The position numbers were made by a program, and so were the translations under genes. Positions 35,620 to 45,576 of a stretch of 64,000 nt of DNA are shown here, piece by piece; position 1 is the first letter of the stretch, and every line of letters begins with the position of its first letter. The notes under the pieces were generated by a model that saw only the letters and a list, made by a program, of their open reading frames with translations, did not search any database and had not been told where the DNA came from. The DNA is from Eutypa lata (taxonomy: Eukaryota > Ascomycota > Sordariomycetes > Xylariales > Diatrypaceae), in assembly GCA_022661535.1 (NCBI GenBank), contig JAKULF010000010.1:1240001-1304000 (forward strand), given 5' to 3'.

Positions 35620-36033
35620 ATGTCGCCTATTCCCGGTCTCAAGGAAATCTTCGAGCACATATCCGACTCCACCTTAACCCTATTTACCAGTGTCGGCGAT
35701 CACGACGCCGCGAACGCAGGGAATGCAGCAGCAGCAGCAGCAGCAGTAGCACACCGCAGCGTAGAGCAGCAGCAGCCAGACGCCAACGAGGCGGTGCCTT
35801 CGCATCACTTCTCTGCATGGCAGATCTTCTTAATACACGCTCCTTTCGCGTTGTTATTTCTCGGTGGCATCTTTGCCCCTCTTTTCTTGTGCCTAAGAGC
35901 CCGACGAAAGGATCGGCTCCTACAGAAGCAGCGGGAGGAGGATAAGCGGCGGCAGCAGCAGACATCACCGCTGCCGCCGCCCCAAGAAGAAGTCACCGAT
36001 GGTAGCCATGTAGATGTCAGGGAGATCGTTTAG
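35620..36033 (+). CDS. Small single-pass membrane protein, unknown function
   Basis: One exon of 137 residues starting MSPIPGLKEIFEHI. An alanine run (about residues 36-42) and a Gln/Asp-rich segment precede one strong transmembrane helix at about residues 66-91 (FLIHAPFALLFLGGIFAPLF). A basic stop-transfer segment RARRKDRLLQKQREEDKRR follows, then a Pro/Gln-rich end. The basic side suggests the C-terminus faces the cytoplasm. I recognise no family. The hydrophobic-then-basic layout argues for a real protein, although an alternative frame is also open across the alanine/glutamine region. Confidence 0.6.
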   Translation: MSPIPGLKEIFEHISDSTLTLFTSVGDHDAANAGNAAAAAAAVAHRSVEQQQPDANEAVPSHHFSAWQIFLIHAPFALLFLGGIFAPLFLCLRARRKDRLLQKQREEDKRRQQQTSPLPPPQEEVTDGSHVDVREIV

Positions 36034-36805
36034 GTCTAGGTAGCTAGTCTATGGTCACGATTGTGGTTGGTGTTGGAATTGGTGGTGCTGGGAAGATAGG
36101 TACATCTATGTGCGTTTCGGTTTGCTTGTGGAGAGCTGGTGGTGGAGAGATGAAGAGAGGAATGAGAGTGCGGTTGTGTCGAGTATACAGCTATGACTTC
36201 TTTCTCCCATAGGTAGGGCGGAGCGAGAATGCGGCGGATAGACAGAGGCCAAACGTTCTATCTATAAGTGCTAAACCTAGCATGGCTATATCGAGTGAAG
36301 CACGTCATGCTTGAGGAACGGAAGCACGAAATGGGTGGCCCGAGATTTTGTGTGCCAGTAACTAGATTTTCACTGGCCATTTGTTCGTGGGTTTTATCGA
36401 GTGCTTATGATCGATCTTTGTACGGTCATCCCCCTCTTCCTCCAGACTCCTTGATGTAAACAAAGGGGTCTATCTAGGCGCTACCAAAGTGTTCGTAGCC
36501 GTACCCACTCATGTATCACAATCACATTTCACCTTCCGAGGTCCTTTGAAACGGGATAACCTGATCTTAGAATAATACACATTTATGCCCTCGGGGTGTT
36601 TACAAGTTGTCAGGGAGGTATTACATATTATTATTATTATTATTATTAAGTGTTGTTACATGATGATGACATGTTTTTATAGTCCATGCACGAATATAAT
36701 CTTACACTTACCTTTCACACGTAGAAATACATACTCCTGATGGCCTTTGAAACACCTCACCCAACTCAAACGGCCTCGGCCTGCCACCAATCGGCCGGCC
36801 CATCC
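36034..36805. other. Intergenic region
   Basis: Contains an (ATT)n run at 36627-36648. No gene seen. Confidence 0.6.
36627..36648. repeat. (ATT)n microsatellite
   Basis: Seven TTA/ATT triplets. Confidence 0.95.
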
Positions 36806-37510
36806 TTACCTCACCCCGATCCGAAACGAAAATTCGATCCACGCCCGTCTCCACGGAGACAGAGATTTACCGCCGCCGCTATGAGCCTGCTCCCTATCAC
36901 CGGTAGGCTGCATCTCCGGCGGCTTCATCGACCTCCTCTCGGGCTGCTTCTGCTTCTTCTGCAACTTGTTCCTCCTCCTCTCGCCTCCACAACGTGTATA
37001 ACTCCGCCCCCGTTTCCTCTTCCTCCCGTCCAGCAACAACAGCTCATCCTCGCTCTCGCAGCTATAATACTCACCTCCTACCCGCGGAGGCCACCGCACC
37101 TTATCCCACAAATCGAGTTCCGCCTCGCCTAGAGCCTTGAGCCGCAGCGCCCGCTTGAGGAAGACCAGCATGGCAGCGACTGCACTCCCAGCCTCGTGGT
37201 GAATTCCCACCCCCATTGTCACGTCCTGCTGCTGCTGCTGCTGCTGCTGCGACGAATCGACCAACTCGAACGCCAGCTGCAGAAGGGCGCGGACGGCGGG
37301 CGCGTCAGTGTCCCGCCCGAGGCACCGGCACCGCTCTTGGGGCGCGTGCTGGAAATCCAGCTCGAACCGCGTCTCCCTGGTTCCCGGAAGACGGGTCGCC
37401 CAGAACCCCGCGCTGCAACCGGTTCGAGGGTTGTCCACCCGGTAGACTACCGTCCCGTTGATGCAGCTGATTTCGATGTGGTTCTGGGTCCGGGATCGGG
37501 ATCGGGGCAT
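36806..37510 (-). CDS. Unknown protein with polyglutamine and basic tail
   Basis: Single-exon model of 234 residues starting MPRSRSRTQNHIEIS. The first 90 residues look folded (CINGTVVYRVDNP, FWATRLPGTRETRFELDF, VRALLQLAFELVD). An eight-residue glutamine run (37226-37249) follows, then a hydrophobic helix AVAAMLVFLKRALRLKALGEAELDLW. The C-terminus is highly basic (DGRKRKRGRSYTR), suggesting nuclear location. I recognise no family. GC-rich codon usage in the first half agrees with coding. The basic second half, after about 37075, might instead lie beyond an unrecognised intron or stop, so the true C-terminus is uncertain. Confidence 0.6.
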   Translation of the reverse strand: MPRSRSRTQNHIEISCINGTVVYRVDNPRTGCSAGFWATRLPGTRETRFELDFQHAPQERCRCLGRDTDAPAVRALLQLAFELVDSSQQQQQQQQDVTMGVGIHHEAGSAVAAMLVFLKRALRLKALGEAELDLWDKVRWPPRVGGEYYSCESEDELLLLDGRKRKRGRSYTRCGGERRRNKLQKKQKQPERRSMKPPEMQPTGDREQAHSGGGKSLSPWRRAWIEFSFRIGVR

Positions 37511-38920
37511 CTTAGGAGGAGACGTAAGGGAAGGTGGGAGGGGGGGGGGGGGAGGTTAGGGAAGTGTTGGGGACAGGGAATAGCGGATGATACTCCTCCT
37601 TCTACTGCTGCTGGCTGGATTGGCTAAGTGCTGAGAAATCATCATCATCGCCGTATTAGATGTTTTTAGGGGTGGGGTGGGAGTGAATTTTGTATTGCAG
37701 GTTTCACAGAATTCGGGGGCGCAGCTTGGGCAGAGGATACAATGGGCTTTATATATTAGCATCAAGGGGAGCGGTCGCAAGATCATTCTGATAAAGGCGG
37801 TCAGACAAGGGGCGCTAGAATGTGATTGTCCCCGAAAGAAAAAAGTGATCATTCTAGTCAATGGCTTTGTGGTCGATTTTTGTTTGTTTCGCTTATATCC
37901 ATTCTTTCTAGTCATTCCATCAGATAATGTCTTGTGAATTATGAGAACTTCATTCTTCACACTGATTGGTTGACTTGTAATTAAGAAATGTTCACTTTTT
38001 TAGGAATGTTCCAGCATTCAAAGGTAATTCATTTGAGAAGTTCATTGTCTAAATCATGCTTCTTGCGCTTGCTAACGCGACCAAACCAGCTCAGAAATAA
38101 TACAACTTTCGGGAGTGTATGGCATTACAGGATTTGGTCGTTGCGGCGCCTGGCAAATGTTTAGGGGAAATGAAGCAGAGCCGCTAATATATGACAATAG
38201 CATATGAACTTAGAAAAGATATTGCATCTTAGATGATGTACAGTTCGGTTGCAACATGAGGATTATAGCCACGCCAGTTGTATATCCCACTATTTGTGCC
38301 CAGCCCTCCTAGTGGCCTCCTGCTATCTATAGATCTCATGATATAATTATTAGATTTTCAAACCATTCTCGTTGTCTAAATATCCAGTCTACTAGAATGG
38401 TCGATAAGAGGACTACAGTCAAAGCATAACTAATAAAAATGCAGGCCTTAGTTATATTTAAATACGGAAGACCAAAAGACTGGGTGTCCAAGTTACACCG
38501 GAGGGAATCATTTGAATGTCCAATACAAAGGAAATGATATAGATATATAAAGATTCCAATGCCGAAGAATTTTACAAGGATGATGCTATATACTGTGTAA
38601 GTAACAATGCGAATGTGAAATTCCTGTTAATTGTCTGTGAGCCATAGATATTACTCTTTGTCCATTACATTGCTTACATTCAAATACTAACATACAATTT
38701 TTGGGCCAAGACTACATTTGACAGGGAGGTAAGTAAAGACAGAAGGGTATAAAAAACCCCCCTCTCTTCTTGAGGTCGTATCATATTGGTGGCATTTAAT
38801 ATCATGGCTAATGGCTAAGTTACTTTAAGCTCTACTGGAGAACACAAGTTTGAATAATCACGAGTTTAATGATTATAACAGTGGCGGAACGATGCCTGCA
38901 TGTTGTCTTATTATTCGTTT
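37511..38920. other. Intergenic region
   Basis: AT-rich, with a run of G residues near 37541-37552. No coding region recognised. Confidence 0.6.
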
Positions 38921-39649
38921 TTAGTCCAGGTTCATAGCAACAACGGCACCTGCCAATTCTCCCTCCTGATCCTCCACGTCCATGCCCCCACCCTCCATGT
39001 CCACGTCCACGTCCGCATCCTTGGCCTCGTCCTCGCCCTTGGCCTCGCCCTTATCCTTGTCCTTGTCCTCATCCTCCCCCTCGTCCTCATCATCGTCTTC
39101 GTCCTCCTCGTCAGAGGGCAGCGAGGTCGAGCTGTCGAAGTAGATGCTCATGATCAGGAGGTTATCCTGATGGTGCTGCTTGAGCAGCCCGCCGAACTTG
39201 TGTACGGCCTCGGCCAGCTTGCCGTACTGGTGCTTGAAGTTCTCGTACGGGGAGGCAGCGTCGTACTTCTCGTGGGCGATGATGAGAGCGACGACGAGCG
39301 AGAAGAGGGTATGGCCAGAAATATCTTGGCCAATCCAAGGGAGAGTCTGTTTGATGGCGCCCCAGAACTCTCCCGGCATCATCTCCGAGATCTTGTCCGG
39401 GTCCTCCTCCATCGCCGCGATGGCAGGCTCGAAAACGGCGGCGAGGGCTTCGTCGACCAGGGTCTTGTTGAGAGCCCCAGCAAAGGCACGGATGTGCTCC
39501 TTGATTTTGGCAGAGTCGACGCCAGACAGCATTGCACGGGATTTCTTATCACCAAAGTCGAACCCAATTCTCGGGAGCAGCTCTCGTAGCCGCTGCTGCT
39601 TTGCCCCGTGGCGGGTGGGCTTTTTCCCGTCCTTGCGTCTTCGAGGCAT
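38921..39649 (-). CDS. Unknown protein, basic start and long acidic tail
   Basis: Single exon of 242 residues. The ATG at 39649 starts MPRRRKDGKKPTRHGAKQQR, a nuclear-localisation-like stretch. A predicted helical domain of about 140 residues follows (SAKIKEHIRAFAGALNKTLV, EFWGAIKQTLPWIGQDISG, TLFSLVVALIIAHEKY, YGKLAEAVHKFGGLLKQHH). The last 65 residues are almost all Asp/Glu/Lys/Gly, like histone-binding or nucleolar proteins. The frame is open 63 codons further upstream, but that part is unlike protein and lies over a GTAT repeat, so the internal ATG was chosen. No family recognised. Short-period repetition in the tail may make its length variable. Confidence 0.7.
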   Translation of the reverse strand: MPRRRKDGKKPTRHGAKQQRLRELLPRIGFDFGDKKSRAMLSGVDSAKIKEHIRAFAGALNKTLVDEALAAVFEPAIAAMEEDPDKISEMMPGEFWGAIKQTLPWIGQDISGHTLFSLVVALIIAHEKYDAASPYENFKHQYGKLAEAVHKFGGLLKQHHQDNLLIMSIYFDSSTSLPSDEEDEDDDEDEGEDEDKDKDKGEAKGEDEAKDADVDVDMEGGGMDVEDQEGELAGAVVAMNLD

Positions 39650-39769
39650 CTTGATTGGATTGGATGTATCGACGGATGGGTATAATTCTCGAAATGGGAG
39701 AATTGGTTGCTTAATTGAAGAAGTAGACTGGCTGCAAGATTGAAGTGCAGGATGGTCAAGTGTGAAGTA

Positions 39770-39791
39770 GGTATGTATGTATGTATGTATT
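39770..39791. repeat. (GTAT)n microsatellite
   Basis: Five tandem GTAT units in the 5' flank of the acidic-tail gene. Confidence 0.95.
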
Positions 39792-39949
39792 TCTTGTGGG
39801 TGCAGGGAAAAAAGAAGAACGATACATTGATTATTCAAGGACGGTTACTAGGTAGGTACCGGGGCAACAACATTATTCAATGAATGCCAATTGAGGTCTA
39901 GGTCCTATATGTTAAAATATGAGATTTGTACGTTACCTACTCCTCAAAA

Positions 39950-40019
39950 GCCAAGTTGGCCCAGCTGGTTATGGACTTTCCTCTCTTTCTAAGCGAGGGT
40001 TCGAGTCCGGGAGCTGGCA
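39950..40019 (+). pseudogene. tRNA-Arg(TCT)-like sequence, degenerate
   Basis: Seventy bases with tRNA layout. Box A is TGGCCCAGCTGG (39956-39967) and box B GGTTCGAGTCC (39998-40008). An anticodon-like loop TTTCTAA with a CTCTC/GCGAG stem (four of five pairs) would read TCT, arginine. The ends GCCAAGT and AGCTGGC pair at only five of seven positions, the T stem pairs at two of five, and the variable region is missing. This looks like a decayed tRNA or the head of a tRNA-derived SINE rather than a working gene. Confidence 0.4.
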
Positions 40020-40044
40020 AATACTGACGCATTTAGGATACTTT

Positions 40045-40140
40045 ACAGTATAGCTCGTTTGTCTGCTCGGAACGGTGTTTACGCCCTACGCTTCGGCGGG
40101 GGACGACGTTGAACCTTGACACTGTTCCGAGCTATACTGT
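40045..40140. repeat. Foldback (inverted repeat) element
   Basis: Perfect 13-base arms ACAGTATAGCTCG (40045-40057) and CGAGCTATACTGT (40128-40140). The pairing resumes inside after a 12-base insertion that duplicates GCTCG (GAACGGTG versus CACTGTTC). It follows the tRNA-like sequence by 25 bases and precedes a second box-B-like GGTTCGAACCC near 40186 and a T tract. Confidence 0.75.
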
Positions 40141-40676
40141 TATTACGAACTGTCTTTACATACCACTCCAAGTATGTACAGCGTTGGGTTCGAACCCCTG
40201 CATTCTTTTTTTATTTTTTGTTTTATTTTTCTTTCTTCTTGTAATAAATACCTTTCTGTCGTCTTACCATATTGAGAGAGCGATAGATAGTGTATCGCAA
40301 TGCTATGATAATTCTTTTAATGTTTTGTATTTATTAAAATAAATACGTAATGATACATCGTGTTCTTGAAAGTGATTGCACGGTTGTCTATTCTTTTGCC
40401 ATAGTATATATATTAAGGATAATATATAAAATTTTGAATTATTTTGCTTAAGTTTATTTCTTTTAATTACTTTATGGTCGCCATAACGAACAAGTCTAAT
40501 CGCATAACGTGATTGTAGATCCGAATATATAAGATAAATGTTTATGGATATAGCAGATAATTCTATTTATTTTCCTCTGTACACCTACAATATGTACATA
40601 ATAAAAAAGGAGAGAGAAGAAGAAAACATATTAACAACGATCCCGAATCTCGTGCAAGGTGAAGCCTGCTAGAATC

Positions 40677-40832
40677 CTAAGAACAATCTTCACCGTCATC
40701 GTAGCCCTCGTTACCAGAACCAGCACCGCCACCCTCAAGATCCTTCAGTATTGGGGCTTCGCGGGCATTTTGACCTACAAGACTTCGAAATGCGAGTACG
40801 AAGGCTTGGTCCACTTCATCATGTTCCTCGGC
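40677..40832 (-). pseudogene. Possible 3' exon remnant
   Basis: Fifty-one codons ending in TAG read like a real protein end (DQAFVLAFRSLVGQNAREAP, then GGGAGSGNEGYDDGEDCS). A stop lies two codons upstream, so an exon start or decay would be needed there. No matching upstream exon was found. Family unknown. Confidence 0.2.
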
Positions 40833-41848
40833 TAGCTATGCTATGACTTCGCATCCGATTTACCATGGGCGCTGGGCTTAGTTCTACTCCAATGAAGAAG
40901 ATTAATTAGACTGCATGCAAATATGTTCGCTTTCTTCCACCACCTTTCTTCCCTGTTACCCTCATGTTCTACATGACGAGTTTCTGAGAAACTGCTGCGA
41001 CGTAAAGTCAAGCTCGACAACGATAATAGAGATAAGAGCGCCATATACTCTATAAAACCCGATATTTGCTAAGGTAATGCCGACGAGCAACCCCTTTAGT
41101 CGTACATCATATTTTACATGCACCAGGCGTTTTTAACGCACTGATATTATAGAACTGCGTATTCCGTGTATCATTATTGTATATTATAACATGACCTATT
41201 ATTTCAAATAGGTTGAAAGGAGCGAAAGACATTCGTTGAACAGGATTATCCCCCTTAATATAAGTGTGCTCCGATAACCCAACTGTACAAAATATTATGT
41301 AGATAGGTGGATGGAATTGGGTTTCATTGATTATATTGTTTGCTATGATAGATGTTCTAGGTACTCGCAGAAGCTTTATAGTAGATAAACCTGTGATCAG
41401 ACCGTTAAGCCCATTCTGGGAATACTCTTCCAACTTAGCTAATGCCTAGCCGCTTTTTATGAGCATAAATCCCTAGATAGAAAGGCAGTAAATGCCGTTA
41501 GAGCTGTTCAACGTATACAAAATAACCTAAGCATCAATAAGACGCCTCAGTGTACATATTAAGCATGATTCAGACGCAAGGCATTCTGTAACCCACGTGG
41601 TGTAAAGGCCATGTGTGCCTTAAGAATGTATATTGTGTTCAGGATGTGTGGCAGGGTATTAACTAGAGAAATGGAACAAAGACTCGTGTATATAAATCAT
41701 CGTCCTTCCCTCTAAATCCATACCATTTTCACTTCCTGTCTTTATACACACCTACGCGGTCCACTCGAGGCATACCTTTATTACACTGCGGGTCAATGTG
41801 TCATATCAGAAAGCTAAATCGGACATATTACACAACTAATCAATCAGC

Positions 41849-42610
41849 ATGCCACGTCCCGGAGACTTCAAGTTTAACAAACTCCCCACGGAGCTACGAC
41901 TTGATATCTGGAAGGCCTGTATACACGCCCAACGCCGTCTCATCATTCTTGATTTTGTTTACGAACGCATTCGCCCGACACGTAACTTGATCTCCCCATT
42001 ACTGTTCACCAATCGTGAGAGTCGCCTGGTCGCACAATCGATGTACCAAACACATCTACCTGTCATTAAGGTAGACCCAGAAGATGTCGAACATGAAAAT
42101 CGAGGTCCATGCTGTGGAATGGTGTACATCAACCTTGAAACCGACGTCTTCGTACTTGGCATCCAAAGGTTTCACTTGAGTATCTTGTTCGACGAAGTCA
42201 TAGACAAGGCCCAAGTGCAGTATAAGGCCGGATGCAAACCACAACAGCCGGGCGACGACGTCTTGTTTACGCCATGCAACTACTTTATTCCGGCTATGTC
42301 CCCCGAGGTCTCCAAGTGTGGCAAAACTATGTTGGTGGTTAATGTCAGAGAAACGATGGGTTACGATGAGCATGGCAGAACTTCTTTGTGGTCCGAAGGA
42401 GCGAATGTAGAACCCTATACCTATCGCTGGGGCAGATGGTCGCCTCTTCTCCCCAATGTGGACACCTGCTCACATCTGTGGGTTGATTTCGAAGTTGGCG
42501 GTACTTTAGGCGAGATCACCCGAGATCTGTGTAGATGCACATTTTCCGAGTTCCTGCAAAAGTGGAAGTTTGATTACCAGATCTGCCACCGAAATACGAC
42601 TAATGAGTAG
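41849..42610 (+). CDS. 2EXR domain protein
   Basis: Single exon of 253 residues beginning MPRPGDFKFNKLPTELRLDI. The opening F-x-K-L-P-x-E-L-R-x-x-I-W pattern, then LISPLLFTNRESRLVAQSMY, is the 2EXR signature, an F-box-like module abundant in filamentous ascomycetes and of unknown function. The C-terminal half (NYFIPAMSP, LWVDFEVGGTLGEI) is typical of these proteins but unassigned. No membrane segment or signal peptide is seen. It has no evident link to its neighbours. 2EXR genes are often lineage-specific and expanded. Confidence 0.85.
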   Translation: MPRPGDFKFNKLPTELRLDIWKACIHAQRRLIILDFVYERIRPTRNLISPLLFTNRESRLVAQSMYQTHLPVIKVDPEDVEHENRGPCCGMVYINLETDVFVLGIQRFHLSILFDEVIDKAQVQYKAGCKPQQPGDDVLFTPCNYFIPAMSPEVSKCGKTMLVVNVRETMGYDEHGRTSLWSEGANVEPYTYRWGRWSPLLPNVDTCSHLWVDFEVGGTLGEITRDLCRCTFSEFLQKWKFDYQICHRNTTNE

Positions 42611-43211
42611 TGGTTGTTTGGCTCGGTCTAGTAACAATATCATCAATGATTTCCCAACAGAGAGATAGTCTTGTTTGAGGGGAAAATGAAGATCTTCTAT
42701 CTAACTTGCATTATCTTCAAAAGTTTCTTATGATTGGATAGAAACTGGTCAAACTGTTCATTCACAGGGCTTCAAACCTGTGTTGCAATGAATTCTTTTA
42801 CGTGAACTATAATTCCGCCAACGTTAGAATAGATGGGCTGAAATCATAGAACTTGTTAAGTGGTTCATAACATCTCCCCCCCCTATTCCCCTATATTATG
42901 TAGTTGAGAGGTCTGAACTGCCAGCCGTGACCAGCTGTAGGACCCACTTCATACCTTCTTGCCAGCAGCCAGATTTCTGCTGCCTAACCCTGAATCAGGC
43001 GAACTTTTTTTACTGCCTCAACCACCAAGAACAAACGTAGCTTTGGACAAGGAACAAACTACCTACGACAAAGCAAACACAGAGACGTCATGGAGATACC
43101 AATGCATCATTTCTTATCCTTAGGCATATTCGGCATTTCAAAGGTACAAATACAGCCGTGACACAAATATTTACTGAGGACTTGATAAGAGAAATCTTTC
43201 ACTTCGTCAAC
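42611..43211. other. Intergenic region
   Basis: Promoter region of the SET gene; includes a C run near 42871-42881. The frame upstream of 43212 is open to 43158 but has no ATG. Confidence 0.6.
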
Positions 43212-44704
43212 ATGAGCTCTAGCAACGTAGAGGATGTCGAAAACCTTTCCCACGTCATAGCTTCCATGTCAATTGACCCAGATGCAGCGTCTTATTCGGA
43301 CTTAGTGACTGTCCGCCAAACTGGATCAGCGGGAATGGCGGTCTTCGCTTCTAGGGATATACCTCGGGGGACAAGGATCGCAGCAGAGACACCCCTGATC
43401 ATGATACCCCCTGGGCCGGACGAAGAATCACCTGCTAGGTTCTGCAAGGCTCTACTGATGACTACAGCAGAAGATCTCGCCCGGATAGACAGGCATCACT
43501 GTGACCCCCTGACTCTCCAGACCATAACCACCACAGCAATAGGGGCCGAAATCCAACGTTGGACCGAGGCCAATCTGCCCGCTCTCACTAGCAGCAGCAG
43601 CAGCAGCGACTCTGAAACACACTGTGCGACATCATCACCAAAGAGCCTAGAAGAAATCATACAGCAAACATGTCGCCGGTACGCCATCTTCCTGACGAAC
43701 AACCTGGACACCGGGGGGGCATGGGAGCCGGCGTTAGAGTTAAAGTTGGATTTGGAGTTGGAGCGAGGTGGCGGCGGCGGTGGCCGTGGGCTCTTCCACC
43801 TCTTCAGCCGCATGAACCACTCGTGCGCGCCGAATGTTTTCGACCACTACAACGCGGAGCTGGGGCGGCTGACGAGCCACGCGACGCGCGACGTCGCGGC
43901 CGGCGAGGAGCTCTGCTCCCACTACATCGACGTGCTGGTACCGCGGCGGGTGCGGCGCCGGAAGCTGCGCGCCTGGGGCTTCGTCTGCCGCTGTTCGGCT
44001 TGCGCTGATGATGAGCTCGAGGCTAGTAAGTGAATTGCATAGTTCCTTTATTATATATATATATATATATAAACCACCCTCGTGGCTTGTTTCAGTGTTT
44101 GGAGTGGTTTAAAGGAGAGGTATCCTGGGGACGAGGGGGTGAGGAAAGGACTCTTGGAGACCTCTCGTGCCTCGCTTAAATATCCCGCAAAGGAGCAAAT
44201 TACTGACTTCAGACGCTGTAGTGCGTGAGCGTGCTATTGAACTCGACGACATGGTCGAAGAGTACGCTGATTACTACTTTCGTGACGGCAATGAGCTAGA
44301 CAATGATACTAGGGGGGTGGAAAGGGAGAAAGATGGAGAGCGTGGGGACAAACCCGTCCTGACGACGGCGAGCGAGGCACTTGAGGCATGTAGGGAACTT
44401 GTTCAACTACTTCAGACGCAGGGCCTACATGGCTTGGAGCTCTTCAACGCGTAAGTTCGCGGGCGTGCTTTGGTATTCACCCCAACCCGCATAGAAAACA
44501 TAGCACTGATATTGGGTTCACGTTCACTCCAGGTATCGCTTCTACTCCAAGTTCAGTTTCGAACTCGGCGACATCGACAAGGCGCGCGAATACGCTCGCC
44601 TCGCTCTGGATGTAGAGCATTGCTGTGTTGGGCGCGACGCGACCCTTGCGGATGACCTGTGGGAAGACACGAATAGATGGATTGAATCTCTAGGTAACAT
44701 TTGA
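43212..44704 (+). CDS. SET-domain protein, SMYD/Set5-like
   Basis: Putative lysine methyltransferase using S-adenosylmethionine. Exons 43212-44025, 44213-44450 and 44533-44704 give 407 residues. The SET domain has GMAVFASRDIPRGTRI at its start, the SAM-binding RMNHSCAPN near residue 202 and GEELCSHYID with the catalytic-type tyrosine, followed by a cysteine-containing post-SET stretch FVCRCSACADDE. Insertions inside SET include a serine run and a Glu/Leu plus polyglycine segment. The C-terminal exons encode helices (EYADYYF, YRFYSKFSFELGDIDKAR) resembling the tail of fungal SET proteins that sense TPR-like contacts. Donors are GTAAGT in both introns and branch points CTGAC and similar. Intron 1 contains a TA repeat (44051-44071). 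The GC content jumps at about 43690. The target (histone or other) is not predictable. Confidence 0.9.
44051..44071. repeat. (TA)n run in SET-gene intron 1
   Basis: About ten TA units within the intron. Confidence 0.95.
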
Positions 44705-45158
44705 CGGGAAAGGGGGTTGACCTCACAATTATTTGTTTACATGGTATCCGATTGTTGGCCAGCTAACCACTGGAAGTTCCAACAAGGTCCTAGTTATGGG
44801 TCTGGTCAACATCTCATGGACCAATTACAGGTTTCGAGAGAATGAAAGCCTCGTTCGTTCGGGTTCCCTTCCAGGGCGGCTTTTCAGTGAAAAGCTGCTA
44901 TCAAGAATTGCACTTATCCTATGTCATCAAATGTATACGCATACCTGTTAAATGAAAAGAAACAGGTTGTGCATATCTTTGTACTGAATATTTGCCTCTG
45001 ACTATTATCATGACACCTCTGGGAGGCCGAGGCTAGACACACCCTACATATGTAGGTACGCTGCGCCGAATCACCCGGCGTGGGACGTTTTTGGCTCTAT
45101 AATACCGCACATACCCCATACCCGTAGGGCCGGCCATCATGTCCTAGTATATACGCCG

Positions 45159-45181
45159 GCCGGTGTTCGGCTAACACCGGC
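45159..45181. repeat. Perfect 9-bp stem hairpin
   Basis: GCCGGTGTT and AACACCGGC flank a five-base loop, within GC-rich sequence rich in GCCGGCC words. It could be a small RNA hairpin or a remnant of a transposon end. Confidence 0.7.
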
Positions 45182-45559
45182 AAAGAAAGTTTACGCCTAA
45201 CTTGAATCGCGGATGGCCGCCAACCCTCGGCGGATGAAAAGGGCAGGTCCTCAAGGGTACGTAGGTATGTATAGTGTGATACTGATTAGTATCTTGCCCC
45301 TCTGTTCTATGCAACACTACTTTCAAAGGTTGGGCACCAAACTGTTTTAGGTTATGACGATACCTGCTTTTGAGCGTTTTTATCAGGCATGTATAGACTT
45401 AGCTGCATGATGTACTTTTGGTAAGAGATACTTAGGAGTCTAGACTCGACATATCATCAATAATAATCGGCGTTATGGCTTCTCCGTTCTAGGATGCAAC
45501 TTAGGTGATCAAGGATAACCAATTACCTGTGACCCGGTGCATGACCCCACCCTCATAAG

Positions 45560-45576
45560 AGTTCTAGTCTAGAACT
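45560..45576. repeat. 17-bp palindrome
   Basis: AGTTCTAG-T-CTAGAACT, arms of eight bases, perfect. Confidence 0.85.

Larger units (their letters stand above)
39650..41848. other. Intergenic region with tRNA-like and foldback DNA
   Basis: Contains a GTAT repeat, a tRNA-Arg-like sequence, a foldback, a T-rich tract and a possible gene fragment, each listed separately. The remainder is AT-rich (40230-40620) or unrecognised. Confidence 0.6.

Noticed and set aside
40150..40210. Second tRNA at GGTTCGAACCC
   Set aside because: Box B-like and followed by a T run, but no box A or acceptor stem on either strand.
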